Positions 1 through 10,060 of a stretch of 21,691 nucleotides of DNA are shown in pieces. Under the pieces are notes generated by a model. That model worked only from the letters and a program-made list of their open reading frames with translations, was not told where the DNA came from and made no database searches. The DNA lies in the NCBI GenBank assembly GCA_001584585.1, contig LSYV01000002.1:1406356-1428046 (forward strand). The letters are read 5' to 3'. Source of the DNA: Gonium pectorale (Eukaryota; Chlorophyta; Chlorophyceae; Chlamydomonadales; Volvocaceae). A program made the position numbers and the translations under genes. The stretch's first letter is position 1. Each line of letters starts with the position of its first letter.

Positions 1-1
1 G

Positions 2-2136
2 CTAGGGGAGGCCGGAGAGGCCGGTGGGGCCGGGGAGGCCGGATACCCGCCGGCCGAGCACGGGGAGGCGGTGGTGCGCGCGCTGGGCATGGAGACGGAA
101 CCCCACGGCTTCAACCAGGATCTGGTGGCGGCCCGCGGCACCATCACCCAGCGCATCAAGCGGCTGCTGGAGGTGCCTGGTGTGGCAGAGACAGGTGGGA
201 GCTGGGGGCGCGGCAGACGTGCGGGGCCGCGGGGAGCGGGGGGGGGAGCAACGATAGCATGACTGTTCCCCTTAAGCGGTTGCGAAGCGGGAGATGCGAT
301 GTGTGGTTGATGGGAGGCAGGGAGGGAAAGGAGGGCGCTGCAGGGGGACAGCGCCAGCCAGGGGCCCGTGCTGCGCGCGAGGCCAGCCAAGTGAAGGGAA
401 GGACGGGGCTCTGGGATAGCGCCAGTCGGCGCCTGGCGCTGTGCGGATGCTGCGAGAGCGCCCCGCTGCGCGCGGGGCATGGAATGAAGTGAACGCTAAA
501 GCCCCTAAGGCCTACCAGTAAGACCGCAGAATCCCCGGAGCGTTACCAGTGGGGCGCATAAGGCGTGGCGGGCGATGGTACCGGGCAGGCCGGCGCTCGA
601 TGCATCAATCCGCGGCTGTTACAGGCTCCAACCGTTCTTGCCCGCAGGCTCCCTGGCCTCCGCCGAGCCGCCCGCCAGCGTCGCCGCCGCCTTCGGCGCC
701 GGCCTGGTGGGCGGACTGGAGCGCTGCGGCCGCTTCTTCGGCCGCCGCTTCCTCACCGACTTGGATCCCAACCAAAGGGCCATGTGCAGGCTGGCGCTGT
801 CGGCGCTGCTCGCCCCGCCCAGCGGCCTGCAGCATGCCCTGGCGTTCGGGCCGCCGGAGCAGGTGGCCCCCCTCCTGGCCACGATGGCCAAGCTCGTGCA
901 CGCAAGCATGGAACACTTAGGTAAAGGGCAGACGGAGTCTGGCGCGACGAGCGCCTGCGACCTGCTAAGCTTGGCCAAGGAAATGTCCTTGGCGCTCGCC
1001 AAGCTGTGGGCCGACCCGCGGATCGCTGCCGGCGGCTGCGGCGAGGGGCCCGCCACCGCGCGGCCGCAGCTGTGGCGGCTGCTGACCATCCTGCTGCGGC
1101 GCTGGCTGCCGGCGGTGGTGCGGGTTTTGGTGGCGGCAGAAGCGTGTCCCGAATGCGTCAGCAGCGCGCAGGGGTGCGCGGGCTGGGCCGCGGTCGTGTT
1201 GGCAAGCTGCGCCGACCCGCGGCAGCTCGAGCCACTGCGCGCAGCTGACGCAGCCGCATGCACCGCTGCCGGGGCAGTATCTCGGCCGGAAGCCGCCGCC
1301 GCCGCCATGTACGGAGGAGGCGTGGCAACGGCCGCGACCGACGACTGGCGGCGGTGGATTCGCTCGGCCGGTAGCCCCGTGCAGCTGCTGGGCATGCTGC
1401 TCCGCCGGTTGCGGTTGGTGGAGTGGACCGACGGCGACGTGAGATCCCTGCAGGACTGCATACTTGCCGCCGCGATGGTGGATCCCGAGACGCTGCGCAG
1501 CGAGGTGGGTACGGGCGCAGGCGCGGCTGCTGCCCCCGCGCCGGCAGCGGGGCCGGGAGCAGCGGCGCAGGCGCCCCTGCGGCGGACCGCAGCCCTGGGG
1601 GCGGCGGCCCGTCGACTGGCCCCGGCGCTGGGTCGGCGGTGGCCGGCGCTGCCGGTGGCAGCGCTACCGCCTCGGTGTCGCAACGTGCCCTGCAGGTGGC
1701 TCTGGTCGCGCTGTCCCACTTGCCCCAGGAGCCGAGTGAGCATGCGCGCGGAATCTTCGCCGACATCGCCCTCACGGCCCTGCAGCAGCTATGCGCGTGC
1801 ACGGACGCCGCCGTTGCCAGCGCAGCGGCGTCGCAGCTGGCGGCCCGCAGCAGCGGCAGGGCCCTGGCGCGCTGGCCGGCACTGCTGCTGACTCCGGGAG
1901 AGGGCGAGGGCGAGGAGGGCGCGGGGCTGCCGCTGGCCTGCGGCAACCCGCGGTGCACCAACCTGGCGGGCACCAGCGATGCAGACCTGGCGGCGGAGGG
2001 CGGCGGGCGGAAGCGGTGCGGCGGTCGCGGGTCGGTCTGGTTCTGCTCGGCTGCGTGCCAGGGCGCCGTGCAGTGGAGCGCGGGGTGGTGCGGTGGCGGG
2101 GCGGGCGCGGGTGCCGGCCGGCGCGGCGGCGCGTGA
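2..2136 (+). CDS. Ala-rich protein with degenerate C-terminal MYND finger (5' partial)
   Basis: Three exons are supported: 2-194 (continues off the left edge), 648-1504 and 1696-2136 with stop TGA. The introns 195-647 (phase 1) and 1505-1695 (phase 0) have GTGGG donors and GCAG acceptors, and they join the reading frame exactly; the last two exons lie in different frames, so splicing is required. The visible product is 496 residues. Most of it is an alanine/leucine-rich, probably helical region with no fold I recognise. The C-terminus starts a MYND-type motif (CGNPRC near 1939-1956) but lacks some later zinc ligands. Seen: exon phases and motif. Known: MYND fingers bind two zincs and usually mediate protein contacts. 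Inferred: member of the large MYND-finger families typical of volvocine algae. Codon choice is less biased than in the next gene (for example TTA and GGT near 917-923), so a small extra intron there is possible. The stop overlaps a perfect donor (GTGAGT at 2133), so a further 3' exon cannot be ruled out. Confidence 0.72.
195..647 (+). other. Intron of gene 1 (453 bases)
   Basis: Donor ACAG|GTGGGA and acceptor CCCGCAG|GC join in phase 1 (G + GC gives Gly). It contains an imperfect GC-rich hairpin candidate: AGCGCCA at 418-424 pairs exactly with TGGCGCT at 434-440. I see no coding signal inside. Confidence 0.7.
1505..1695 (+). other. Intron of gene 1 (191 bases), phase 0
   Basis: Donor GAG|GTGGGTAC and acceptor CCCTGCAG|GTG. 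It moves the reading frame from that of the long exon 648-1504 to that of the final exon. Both frames stay open through the intron, so an unspliced reading gives a long but artefactual Gly/Pro/Arg-rich translation. Confidence 0.75.
1939..2094 (+). other. Degenerate MYND-type zinc finger of gene 1
   Basis: The segment keeps the first Cys pair (CxNPxC), one Cys of the central C-x2-C pair (its partner is Arg in CGGR), and the FCSAAC pair. The His-Trp and distal His and Cys positions of the normal finger are occupied by Gln-Trp, Trp and Gly. About eight extra residues (Gly- and Lys/Arg-rich) sit between the first and second ligand clusters. Compare the intact finger at 8214-8354 in the neighbouring gene. 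Zinc binding is therefore doubtful. Confidence 0.65.
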
Positions 2137-3401
2137 GTGGGCGGCAACGAGGGGTAGCAGCTGGGCTGGTGTGGGTGGACAGGCTGGGGGGGGGTGCCTG
2201 CCGCGCACCGCTCGTGGGCACGGGTGAACAACAGCGGCTCCGTCTGAAACGGACGCCCCGGCTAGAGACGCACGGAGGATGTGCGGCGATGACGGGCGGT
2301 ACGTATGTACGGCGCTGGTTGTTGCTGCATGAACACGAAGCGGTCGACGCCGGACGCTGTCAGCTGCCTCAAAAGCCCTTGGCTATTACAGAATCTGGGC
2401 AATGTGCGGCTGTCTTTGCGCCAGCGAAACAGGGCATGGGATTGGTCGGAGACGGCTTGCTCGGGTCCCGCAGTGGCTTGGTGTGTGACGAGAGCAAGGC
2501 GGAATGGCGCTTCTCGCGTCGGGAGACCGAAAGCAGATGTTCGGTGCCGTGCCTGAGCTGCTAAGGCGCAGTAATGTATGGGACCTTAGCGCACGTCAGG
2601 TCGTGCACAAAGCGGGCTACAATTTAGGGTTGCCTAAAGGGGAGTGTCTCATCATTGCTCATGGGAGCGCGGGTTTCAGCCAATGTGACACGCCCGCACA
2701 TGCATACACAACACCCGGTATGGGGTTGGGGTGGCGGTTCTGCGGTTCTGGGTGGCCAGGGCCACTGCCATGATAGTCACGACACGTGCCACATCGCCCG
2801 ATCAGAGCGGATTCATATGCGGATGGAAGGCTCCCTGCAGAGGGGCTTCAGGCCAGCAGGGACCCCCCGATATGCTGAATGTGCGTACTGTACAGCCTCA
2901 GAAGGGAGAAGAGGAGGTATTGACGGAATTGCAACGCGTATGGCCTCCCTGCCTAAGCAGATCGCTTGCCAGGGACTTGCAATCTCAATATGACCCACGG
3001 GTCGGCCCGGCGCTGATCATCCGCGGCAGCTGCCCATGCATAAGACGCTCCGAGCGTTACAGCGATAGCAGTTCGCCATGGGGATCATTGGTGCATTACG
3101 CTGTGAAAACGGGATCGAAGCTTCTTGGACCCCCCTCACCACCTGGAGGCTCGTCCCCGGTGGGGCCGAGCATTTCGGTCCTGTGAACCTACTCCCAAAC
3201 GCCGCACGAGCAATCTGCACCAGAAGTCAAGCATTACATGTTACAAGCATAAAAACCCCGCAGATACCACCCGACAGCCCCACCCTCACCGAACATGTGA
3301 CCTTCTGCATTGTGGCTGTGCCCTTATCTGGGTAAATGACGGTGTCCTAGCCAAGGAAAGCCGCTCCGCCGGAAACGGACACACGACGCCGGGCCGCCGC
3401 G
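2137..3401. other. Intergenic region between the two MYND-finger genes
   Basis: About 1.26 kb with no convincing coding sequence: the short open frames here lack GC-rich third positions and recognisable motifs. It should hold the 3' UTR of gene 1 and the promoter and 5' UTR of gene 2. I found no TGTAA polyadenylation signal on the plus strand in this stretch, so the end of the gene 1 transcript cannot be placed. Confidence 0.6.
3248..3255 (+). promoter_or_regulatory. Weak TATA-like element upstream of gene 2
   Basis: CATAAAAA lies about 150 bases before the proposed ATG at 3402 in otherwise GC-rich sequence. Position and composition fit a core-promoter TATA box, but nothing else confirms it. 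Confidence 0.25.
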
Positions 3402-6400
3402 ATGTCGCGACAAGCAGTGGCCCTGCTTCTTCGGCAGCAAATGGACTCTGTGGACAGTCTGCTGCAGCTTTACGACACGGATATCAGCGTGGCTATGGAC
3501 GCAGCGATCCGATTGAGGTGCGGCGCCATTCGTTTTCACAGAGCGCACGCCCGAAAGAGAACCCACGGAAAACTGACCCGAGCTCTCGAAGAGTCGGCCA
3601 CGCCCCAGTGCGCATGTTCTCCTTCCGCCCCTCCTTGGTCGCCCTCCTCCCTCCCTCTCGCCCCTGCAACCTATCGCGCTCTTAGGGTCACTGTTGATGC
3701 AGAGGTGATGCTGACCACTTTCCCACACTTGCATGCAGGTTCAACGCCCAGAAGGCAGCGCGTCTTGCCCTCAGCCAGCAGAGGACGCGGATAGAGGCCG
3801 CGGCCCGGAACGCGCCACGTAGCGGTCGGGCCGCCGCGGCGCTGGACTGGATCCAGCCCTGCGTCGACACGGGCGTGGTGCACTGGCTATCCCGCATCTT
3901 CAACCTCATCCCCACCAAGGTGGCCCGCGTCGCGGACAGCGCCGCACCCCTGGGCGCACGCAGAAACGCAGTCACGTCGCTCTGCGCCTGCGGTCTCTCC
4001 GCCTTCACGCTGCTGGAGTACCTGATCGGCCAGCTGTGGAACCTCCTGGCCCACGGCGACGCGCAACAAAAGGCGCAGGCGCAGCAGCTGCAGGCGACCC
4101 TGGCTGAGCGCGAGGTGCTGGTGGCCGCCGCCGCCGCCTTCCGCGCCTGGACCCTCCTCACGGCCCGCCTTGCCCAGCCGTCGACATGGGCTGCCCTGGC
4201 GGTGGGCGGCGGCTGCGCCGTCACCAGCGGGTGCTTCGAGTGGGCCGCGGCAGGTCACGTGGGAGGCGCTGTGGCCGCCGCCATGTACTCCCAGCTCACT
4301 TGCTCGTTGCTGATGGGCCGTCTACGCGCCGGCGGCATCGACGCGCCCACCGCGCCCACGGCCGGTGTCACGGCGGCGCCCCTGGCGGCTCCCCTCGCGG
4401 AGCTCATCAGCGCCCTGTCCTCGTCCGGGCTAATCCAGGCCGCGGCGGGCATGCTGCTCCAGGCGCCCCCGGTTGACGAGTCGCGGCCTGCATCGGACGC
4501 GGAAGATCCCGGGGGCTGCACGCCGGGGGACCGCGCGGCGGTGGACGCCCACGTGGCAGCGAGGGAGGTGGCCACGTCGCTGTACCTGCTCCAATGCGCC
4601 CGTGCATGTCTGCTGAGGGAGGGCGGTGGGAGCGCCTCGGCCCCGGGCGTGGCGGAGCTGGGTCGGCTGCTGGATAGCGGGGAGGTGACGGCGCTGTGCC
4701 ACGCGATGCTGCAGCGGCTGGCGGCGCACGGGGGGCTGCAGCCGCCGCCGCCGCCGGGGGAGGAGGAGGTGGCGGAGGCTGGGCCGTCGGATATTGGTGC
4801 CGGCGGCGGCGCTGCGGAGGCGCGAGCTTGGTGGCTGCAACGTCGCGAGCTGCAGCGCTGGGCGGGGACTGACGGCAGCGTGACGGGCTTTGTGGACGAC
4901 GTCGAGGGCGACGACACGGTCGGGTGGCTGGAGGACGACCACTGCCACGCCGTGGTCGTGTCGCTGGGCTACTGGCGCGGAACGGAGCTGAAGGGGCTGC
5001 CGCCGGGCATGCGGGACCTCCTTGCGCCGCCGGCCAGCGCACCGCCGCGCTTAGTGGTGGCACGGCTGGCGGCGCGGACGGCGGAGGCGCTGTGCCGGAT
5101 GTACCGGGGGCAGGGACTGGGCGGCGCGTACGGGCCCGGCGCACCCGAGTGGCAGTTCGCGAGGAGCCTGGTGCGCCCGTTGTTGGCTCGCAGTGCTGGC
5201 TGTGAGGCTAGCGCATCCTTGCGGCAACACGTCTTCCCGCTGCCTTCGTAATGTTTGACCCACCGATCTTGTTACCCGCATGCATCGGCCTGTGAGGTCA
5301 TGCAAGTGCGTGTACGGTTGAGGTGAAGGTGGCGTACCGCGGGCGTGGACCCGCAGCGGCGTGCCACCCAGCCAGGGACTGTGCTAGGCGTCCATTCAGC
5401 AGCTTGCTCTCTTTGTCACATGCACTGACCTGCTCAACTCAAAACACCTTTGCCGTACCAGCAACCTGCCGTACCAGGCCACTCCGTACTGTGGTGAGTT
5501 CCTCCAGCAGTTGCCTTTCTTGTCTTGCATGCCATGCCACTGCCGCAGATACTTACGGAAGTATTCGACTTCAGTTATGAGGCGTCGGCGGTCAGCGAGG
5601 CGGAGGCTCGGGCCTGCCTGCCGCACTGGATGGAGGCGGCTGCCTGGGGGCTGGCGCTGTACGGGGAGGCGCTGGTGGGCGCGGTGGAGCGGCGGGGCGG
5701 GGCGGACCCCAATCGCCCGCCACACAGCCACCTAGCCACAAGCGTGAGTAGGAGTGCGCGCTTCGGCGCGCCCCACTGAGCTATTTCTCGTAAGGACATA
5801 CAATGAGGGACGTGCAGGCCATGCAGTTGGACAAAGAACAGGTGCTCTAGTCCTTCGGGGGGGGGGCTGGGGACGGGCGCTGCTGGGCGGGGCGCAGGGC
5901 GGTATCCCGGATGTCCGCTCGTCTGTCGCACCGTCGCTGTTTGTGGGTCTTGGCTGCGCCGGTCACCCGCCGCCCGCACCACACCCGCCGCTGCCGGGAG
6001 TGCGCCTCGCTTGCACCTTTCGGTCGCTCAAAACTTTGTGGAATCGGCTTGGGACGCAATTGTCCACCAACGTAGACGTGCAGCCAGAGTGCAGCCTGCT
6101 GCCTGCAACACTCGCCCGCCCGCAGTCCCGGCTGGGCGTCGAGGCAGCGGGTCTAGCGCAGCTGCTGTGGGTGCTGTGGGTGCTGGCAGCGCATCCGCAG
6201 CGAGGTGTGTGTGGGAGTGTGTGTGGGTGTGTGTGGGTGTGTGTGGGTGTGTGGATGGTGGGTGGGTGTGTGTGTGGGGGGGGGCGTGCAGGTGGCCCGG
6301 GTGGTCGGGTCATCGCTGGTGGGGCCTTGTGGTTACAGGTTACATGTTACAGGTTACACGTCCGTCAAAGCCGGGGGGGGGGGGCCATGGACGAATTGCG

Positions 6401-8396
6401 AATATTGGGGTGGGGGAGCGGGTTACCGGTATGGCCCTCGTCTCTACCCCGCTTCAGCGCTCTTGTGCCCCTGCTGTGTTGTCCCAACTGCTCCATTGCT
6501 GCTCCCGTTCCGTCCGTCTGCCGTCCGTACCGGTATGCCGTACCGGTATGTCGTCCACCTTGTTGCACCTCCCTCGCTCGCCCACCTGCTCGGTTCCTTA
6601 GCCCGCCATGCCTTGCACCTTGCTCACCACTCGCTTGCTCGCTCGCTAGGCTGCTAGTTTGTATAAGCACGCATATGTGCGTGACACACAGGCCCAGCGG
6701 TCCAGCGAGCGGGCAAGTCTAGCGAGCAAGCAAGCAAGTCCATTCTATGATCCTGGCCGGCAGCCCATGGGCCCTCCTTGGGTGTGTGTGTGTGTCCGGT
6801 GGCTATTGAAGGTGTGGTTAAGTTCTTCCTGCACTGTGTTCAGCTCATGACGCACGACCGCTGCTGTCCACACCCACAGGCGCGGTCACACTCATGGGCG
6901 ATGCAGCGCACGCGGACCTTTGCGCCCGGCTGCATCGCGCCGGCCTGGGGGCCAGCCTGGACCGCGCCCTGCGCCTGACCTTCACCCTCACCGACCGAGG
7001 CGAGGCACCGCAAGCGGCCGAGTGGGAGCGCGTCGCGGCTGCTGTGTACTTAACGGCAGCGCCCGCCACGGTCGCGTTGCTGCTCCGGCGTCGCACGCTC
7101 CGCATTCCCATCCTGGGGCCGGCAGCAGCGGCGGCAGCGGTGCACCCTGGCGACGCCAGCGGCGTGCTGGTGACGGCGGCCAAGCGCGCCGCCAACCTGG
7201 CACTGCAGCTGAAGGACCTGGCGGAGGCGGGCGGTGCAGGCGTCGGAGCCTCCCTGGTGAAGCTCCTCAGGCCGTGCTCGGCGGTGCTGGAAATCCTGCT
7301 AGCGGGTGCCTCCACGCTGCAGGACGGCGACGAATCTGAGGACATCACGGTCGGGACGTCCATCGACGACGCACGCGCCGCCGAGCTGCTGGCGCTGTCG
7401 CTCAGCTCCGCCTGCAGCCTGGCGACGCAGCTGGCGGCGGGACTGGCGACGCAGCTGGCGGCGGGGCTCTCGGCGGCTGAATCCCCGCCCGGCGAGCGCG
7501 CCGGTATGCCGTTCAGCGACATAGAGGAGGCGGTTGTCAGCACGGCCCGCGCCGCCGGCCAGCTTGCCGTAGCCTGCTGCCCGGACCGCGGCAGCGGCCT
7601 GACGGAGGCGCAGCTGCTCGCCTGCCAGCCGCACCGCCTGCTGGCGGCCGCGGCGGCCCTCGTGTGCGCAATACACTCCGTCAAGGAGGTGGGCGACCAC
7701 GAAGCTGCGATGCTCGCAGGAGCCCTAACGCAGACCTTCATCGCCCTCGCGACCAGACCGGGACTCAGCGCCCGCGTCCGGATCTGGGCGGCGCCGCCGG
7801 GGAAGGAGCTGCCCCCTGCGGCGGCGGCAGCTGCCGCTGACCCAGCGGAGCGCGGCTGCCTGGAACGGCCCCTGCGCGCCGCCGCGGAGGCGGCGATGCT
7901 TGAGCGGACCCCACCCCTTGGGGGCTCTGTGCTGGCGTTACTGGGAGTGGCTCGCAGCGGTGATGACGACGGCGGTGACAGCAGCGACGCATTCCGGGAC
8001 ATCGCCGTGGCCATTTACGGCGCGCTGCTTAGTGGCGAAGATATGACGAGCCGACTTGAAGCCATTGCGGTCCCGGAGGCCCTATCCGGGAGCGTGAAGA
8101 GAATGTCGGCAGCGGAGGCGGCGGAGGCGGCGGAGGCCGTCGCAGCGTCCGCGGTGCTGCCGGCGCCCCTGCCCCTGGCGGCGGCGGCGCTGGCCACGCG
8201 GCGGCTGCGGATGTGCGCCAACCCGCGCTGCGCCAACTTCGGCTGCGCTGCCGAGGCGGACCTGCGGCTCAAGCAGTGCGCGGGCTGCCGGGCGGTGCGC
8301 TACTGCGGGGCCGAGTGCCAGCGGGATCACTGGCGGGAGCACAAGCCCGCGTGCGCCGAGCTACAGGCCGAGGCGGCGGGAGCGCTCCAGGGTTAG
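3402..8396 (+). CDS. MYND zinc-finger domain protein, Ala-rich (complete gene, 5 exons)
   Basis: Exons 3402-3517, 3739-5170, 5549-5743, 6126-6204 and 6880-8396 (stop TAG) give 1112 residues. Intron phases are 2, 0, 0 and 1, and all joins keep frame; the 79-base fourth exon is needed to restore phase between exons 3 and 5. ATG 3402 is the first Met that opens the frame continuing through the 3518-3738 intron. Residues 1-1050 are mostly Ala/Leu-rich helix with low-complexity parts: a Pro run near residues 374-378, acidic segments following it, and an octapeptide duplicated at 7419-7466. Hydrophobic stretches around residues 113-145 and 190-233 could be buried helices or membrane segments. Residues 1053-1099 are a full MYND finger. 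Known: MYND domains recruit partner proteins. The role here is unknown. It sits tandem to a second MYND-type gene on the same strand. Least certain point: the donor at 5171, since the unspliced frame stops at 5251. Confidence 0.8.
3518..3738 (+). other. Intron 1 of gene 2 (221 bases), phase 2
   Basis: Donor TTGAG|GTGCGG and acceptor CATGCAG|G. AG + G makes the split Arg codon. No coding signal was seen inside. Confidence 0.8.
5171..5548 (+). other. Intron 2 of gene 2 (378 bases), phase 0
   Basis: The proposed donor is CTG|GTGCGC and the acceptor CTGCCGCAG|ATA. The donor was chosen because the downstream exon demands phase 0 and codon quality drops after about 5190 (TGT, GCT, CAA). An 11-base direct repeat of TGCCGTACCAG lies inside, at 5451-5461 and 5467-5477. 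If retained, this intron ends the protein at 5251. Confidence 0.6.
5744..6125 (+). other. Intron 3 of gene 2 (382 bases), phase 0
   Basis: Consensus donor AGC|GTGAGT and acceptor CGCCCGCAG|TCC. It contains a run of ten G near 5856-5865. No gene was seen inside. Confidence 0.75.
6205..6252 (+). repeat. GT-rich 10-base tandem repeat
   Basis: The unit GTGTGGGTGT occurs three times exactly at 6221-6250, preceded by variants that begin at the splice donor itself. A looser GT/GGGT-rich tail runs to about 6290. Confidence 0.85.
6634..6736. repeat. Nested inverted repeat inside an intron
   Basis: The left arm CTTGCTCGCTCGCTAG (6634-6649) pairs with a right arm at about 6719-6734 with one mismatch. 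Between them, CACGCA (6668-6673) and TGCGTG (6678-6683) form a second small hairpin. Flanking CAAG copies extend the right arm. Confidence 0.6.
7419..7466 (+). repeat. In-frame 24-base tandem duplication in gene 2
   Basis: Two copies (7419-7442, 7443-7466) differ only at the last base and encode the octapeptide LATQLAAG twice. The near identity suggests a recent duplication or expansion in the alanine-rich region. Confidence 0.9.
8214..8354 (+). other. Intact MYND zinc finger of gene 2
   Basis: Residues 1053-1099 carry Cys1053, Cys1058, Cys1074, Cys1077, Cys1083 (in YC), Cys1087 (in CQ), His1091-Trp1092, His1095 and Cys1099. This is the full C-x4-C ... C-x2-C ... YC-x3-CQ-x2-HW-x2-H-x3-C layout of the MYND family in its green-algal form (CxNPxC start). 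It lies 13 residues before the C-terminus. Confidence 0.93.
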
Positions 8397-9787
8397 CGTT
8401 GTACAACCGGCACGACGCTGTTGCAGGGAGCTCGCTTACTTTCGTCGGCCATCGGAATGGTTGGTGAGCCCTCACGGGCCAAGCCACACGGCTGAGCGAC
8501 GACGTAGCATGGCGTAGTTAGTGCTGGGTGGGGCGAGTGACCCATGGGCCATACATCATCACGCCGCTTTGTTTACGGTACTGGCGGTGGGAGGCGCACT
8601 GCCTTTTGCTGTACCGCCCGACCGCCCTGCTGGAAACATCGCGCCTTCGGGTGCGCATGTCCGTAGAGGTGTGGTGTGGCTCCCCGATTGCAGTGTTTCC
8701 TTTTTACTGACGCCGCAGCCGTGCCGCAGGGGCTGCTTTGGAGGGGGTGGAGCTGCAGGGCGGCGTTCGTCTGCGCAAAGAGCAGCGAGTAGGCGTCGAA
8801 CGGACTCCAGTGCACGGTAGTGCCCGGGGTCTCGCCAGCTGTGTACGACAGCGCGCAGGAGGCCGTGCGTGGCGTCTGGCGACCGGCGGGCGGCGACCGG
8901 CGGACGGATGGGGCCGTCAGTCGTCACTGCTCACTGGGGCCATTGTGTGGACCGCGCTAGCATGAAAGGCCCGGGGCGGAGCTGCGCGCGTGGTTCAGGG
9001 GCCGACGTGTATTACCGCGCGATGCGGTGGGTTGGCAGCAGCAGCCGGGGAGGGGCCAACTAACTGTCCAGATGCTGTCCGGGCGACGGAAGCGTGGACG
9101 TCAGTGAGCTGCTGTATGGCGGAGGGAGGGAGGAAGGAAGGGCGGGTTGCCAGGAGCGGGATCCGGGGCACGGCTGCGGGATGACGGGGAGGGGAGCAGC
9201 AGTGCGCGGTCGGCGAGCCGCGATGTGGCCCAGCGGCAATGCCTGGCATGGCTGGCTGACTGGCTGCGTCCGGGGACGCGACGGGCACACGGGCGGGGCG
9301 CCACTGCCTACGCTAACGTGGGGTTTGTGCGGGCCGGTCACGGGCATGACCCGGGACTACATTGCACGGTAGTTTGGCTACGAGGGCACCGTTTGTCTCT
9401 AGTTGGTCACTGACTGCGTGCGGCAGCGTTTTCTGAGGGGTCTGCGCTTCCGGAGGTGCGGAGGGCGGTCTGCCTGCATGTGTGGTGCACTTGGTGGCAG
9501 TCATAGTGAATCAGCCTGGCCAGAACCAGGACGAACACCTGATAGTTCATCAGGCGGTCTACCGGTAGAACTTTGCATAGCCAAGTCCAGATGTGTTGCA
9601 GTGGAAGAGAGGGTCTTCAAAAGACAGCGTCATTCTCAATGTTGGGTTCTACGCAAACAGCAGCTCGTGTTGCCCCGGCAGGCCGCCCAGTGCCCGTGGC
9701 GACCCATGGGTCAGTCCCTGCTGGGCTGCCCGTTTCGGCGGGACCTGGCTGCGAGGGTTCAGCCTCTGGGGTTCCTGCTGTCAAAAC

Positions 9788-9792
9788 TGTAA
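9788..9792 (+). terminator. Possible polyadenylation signal TGTAA for gene 2
   Basis: TGTAA is the standard poly(A) signal of Chlamydomonas-type algae, and this is the only plus-strand copy noticed between the gene 2 stop and 10507. It would imply a 3' UTR of about 1.4 kb, which is long, so an unrecognised variant signal closer to the stop is also possible. Confidence 0.35.
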
Positions 9793-10040
9793 GCGACCCG
9801 TTGCCAAACGCGCTTCAGTTCCTAGCTGCCATGGGAGTGGGGCCGCTCCTGCCATGAACTGGCTAGCCGGGCTGGGCTGCAACGGTAGATGTGCACAACG
9901 TACGGAAAACATCACCAGCGCCGGCTTAGCCGACATGTGGCGCGTACACGTACGATGACGCTTTAGCACCACCAGGACTGGCGCCCACCCGCTCGGCACA
10001 GTGCGCGACACAGAGGCGCACCTCTTCCCACAAGCCTACT

Positions 10041-10060
10041 TGCCGTACTTGCGTACGGCA
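10041..10060. repeat. Perfect 8-base stem hairpin between convergent genes
   Basis: TGCCGTAC and GTACGGCA flank a 4-base loop. It lies about 450 bases downstream of the 5-oxoprolinase stop in the sense of that gene. The same octamer recurs elsewhere in noncoding parts of the window. Confidence 0.7.

Larger units (their letters stand above)
6205..6879 (+). other. Intron 4 of gene 2 (675 bases), phase 1, repeat-rich
   Basis: The donor CGAG|GTGTGT is itself the start of a GTGTGGG tandem repeat; the acceptor is CACCCACAG|GC. The intron also holds GTTAC-type short repeats (6331-6358), a repeated GTACCGGTATG (near 6526 and 6539) and a nested inverted repeat (6634-6736). Open frames crossing it are translations of simple repeats. 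Confidence 0.75.

Noticed and set aside
619..1743. Long minus-strand open frame (374 codons) opposite gene 1
   Set aside because: Ser/Arg/Ala-rich antisense shadow of GC-rich coding sequence with no motif; the plus strand has phase-matched exons and a MYND-type end.
5525..5779. Separate gene starting at ATG 5525
   Set aside because: The ATG lies just before a good acceptor (GCCGCAG at 5548), and the following segment joins in phase to exon 2 and exon 4 of gene 2.
5754..6722. Plus-strand open frame of 322 codons with Cys/Val repeats
   Set aside because: It reads through an exon of gene 2 and two introns; the Cys/Val stretch is translation of the GT minisatellite. Only 6126-6204 is kept as exon.
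6845..8014. Minus-strand open frame of 389 codons opposite gene 2 exon 5
   Set aside because: It mirrors the strongly coding plus-strand exon; composition and absence of motifs mark it as a shadow.
8521..9504. Small open frames on both strands in the convergent gap
   Set aside because: No domain, no splice partner, mixed third-position use and many overlapping alternatives of equal length.
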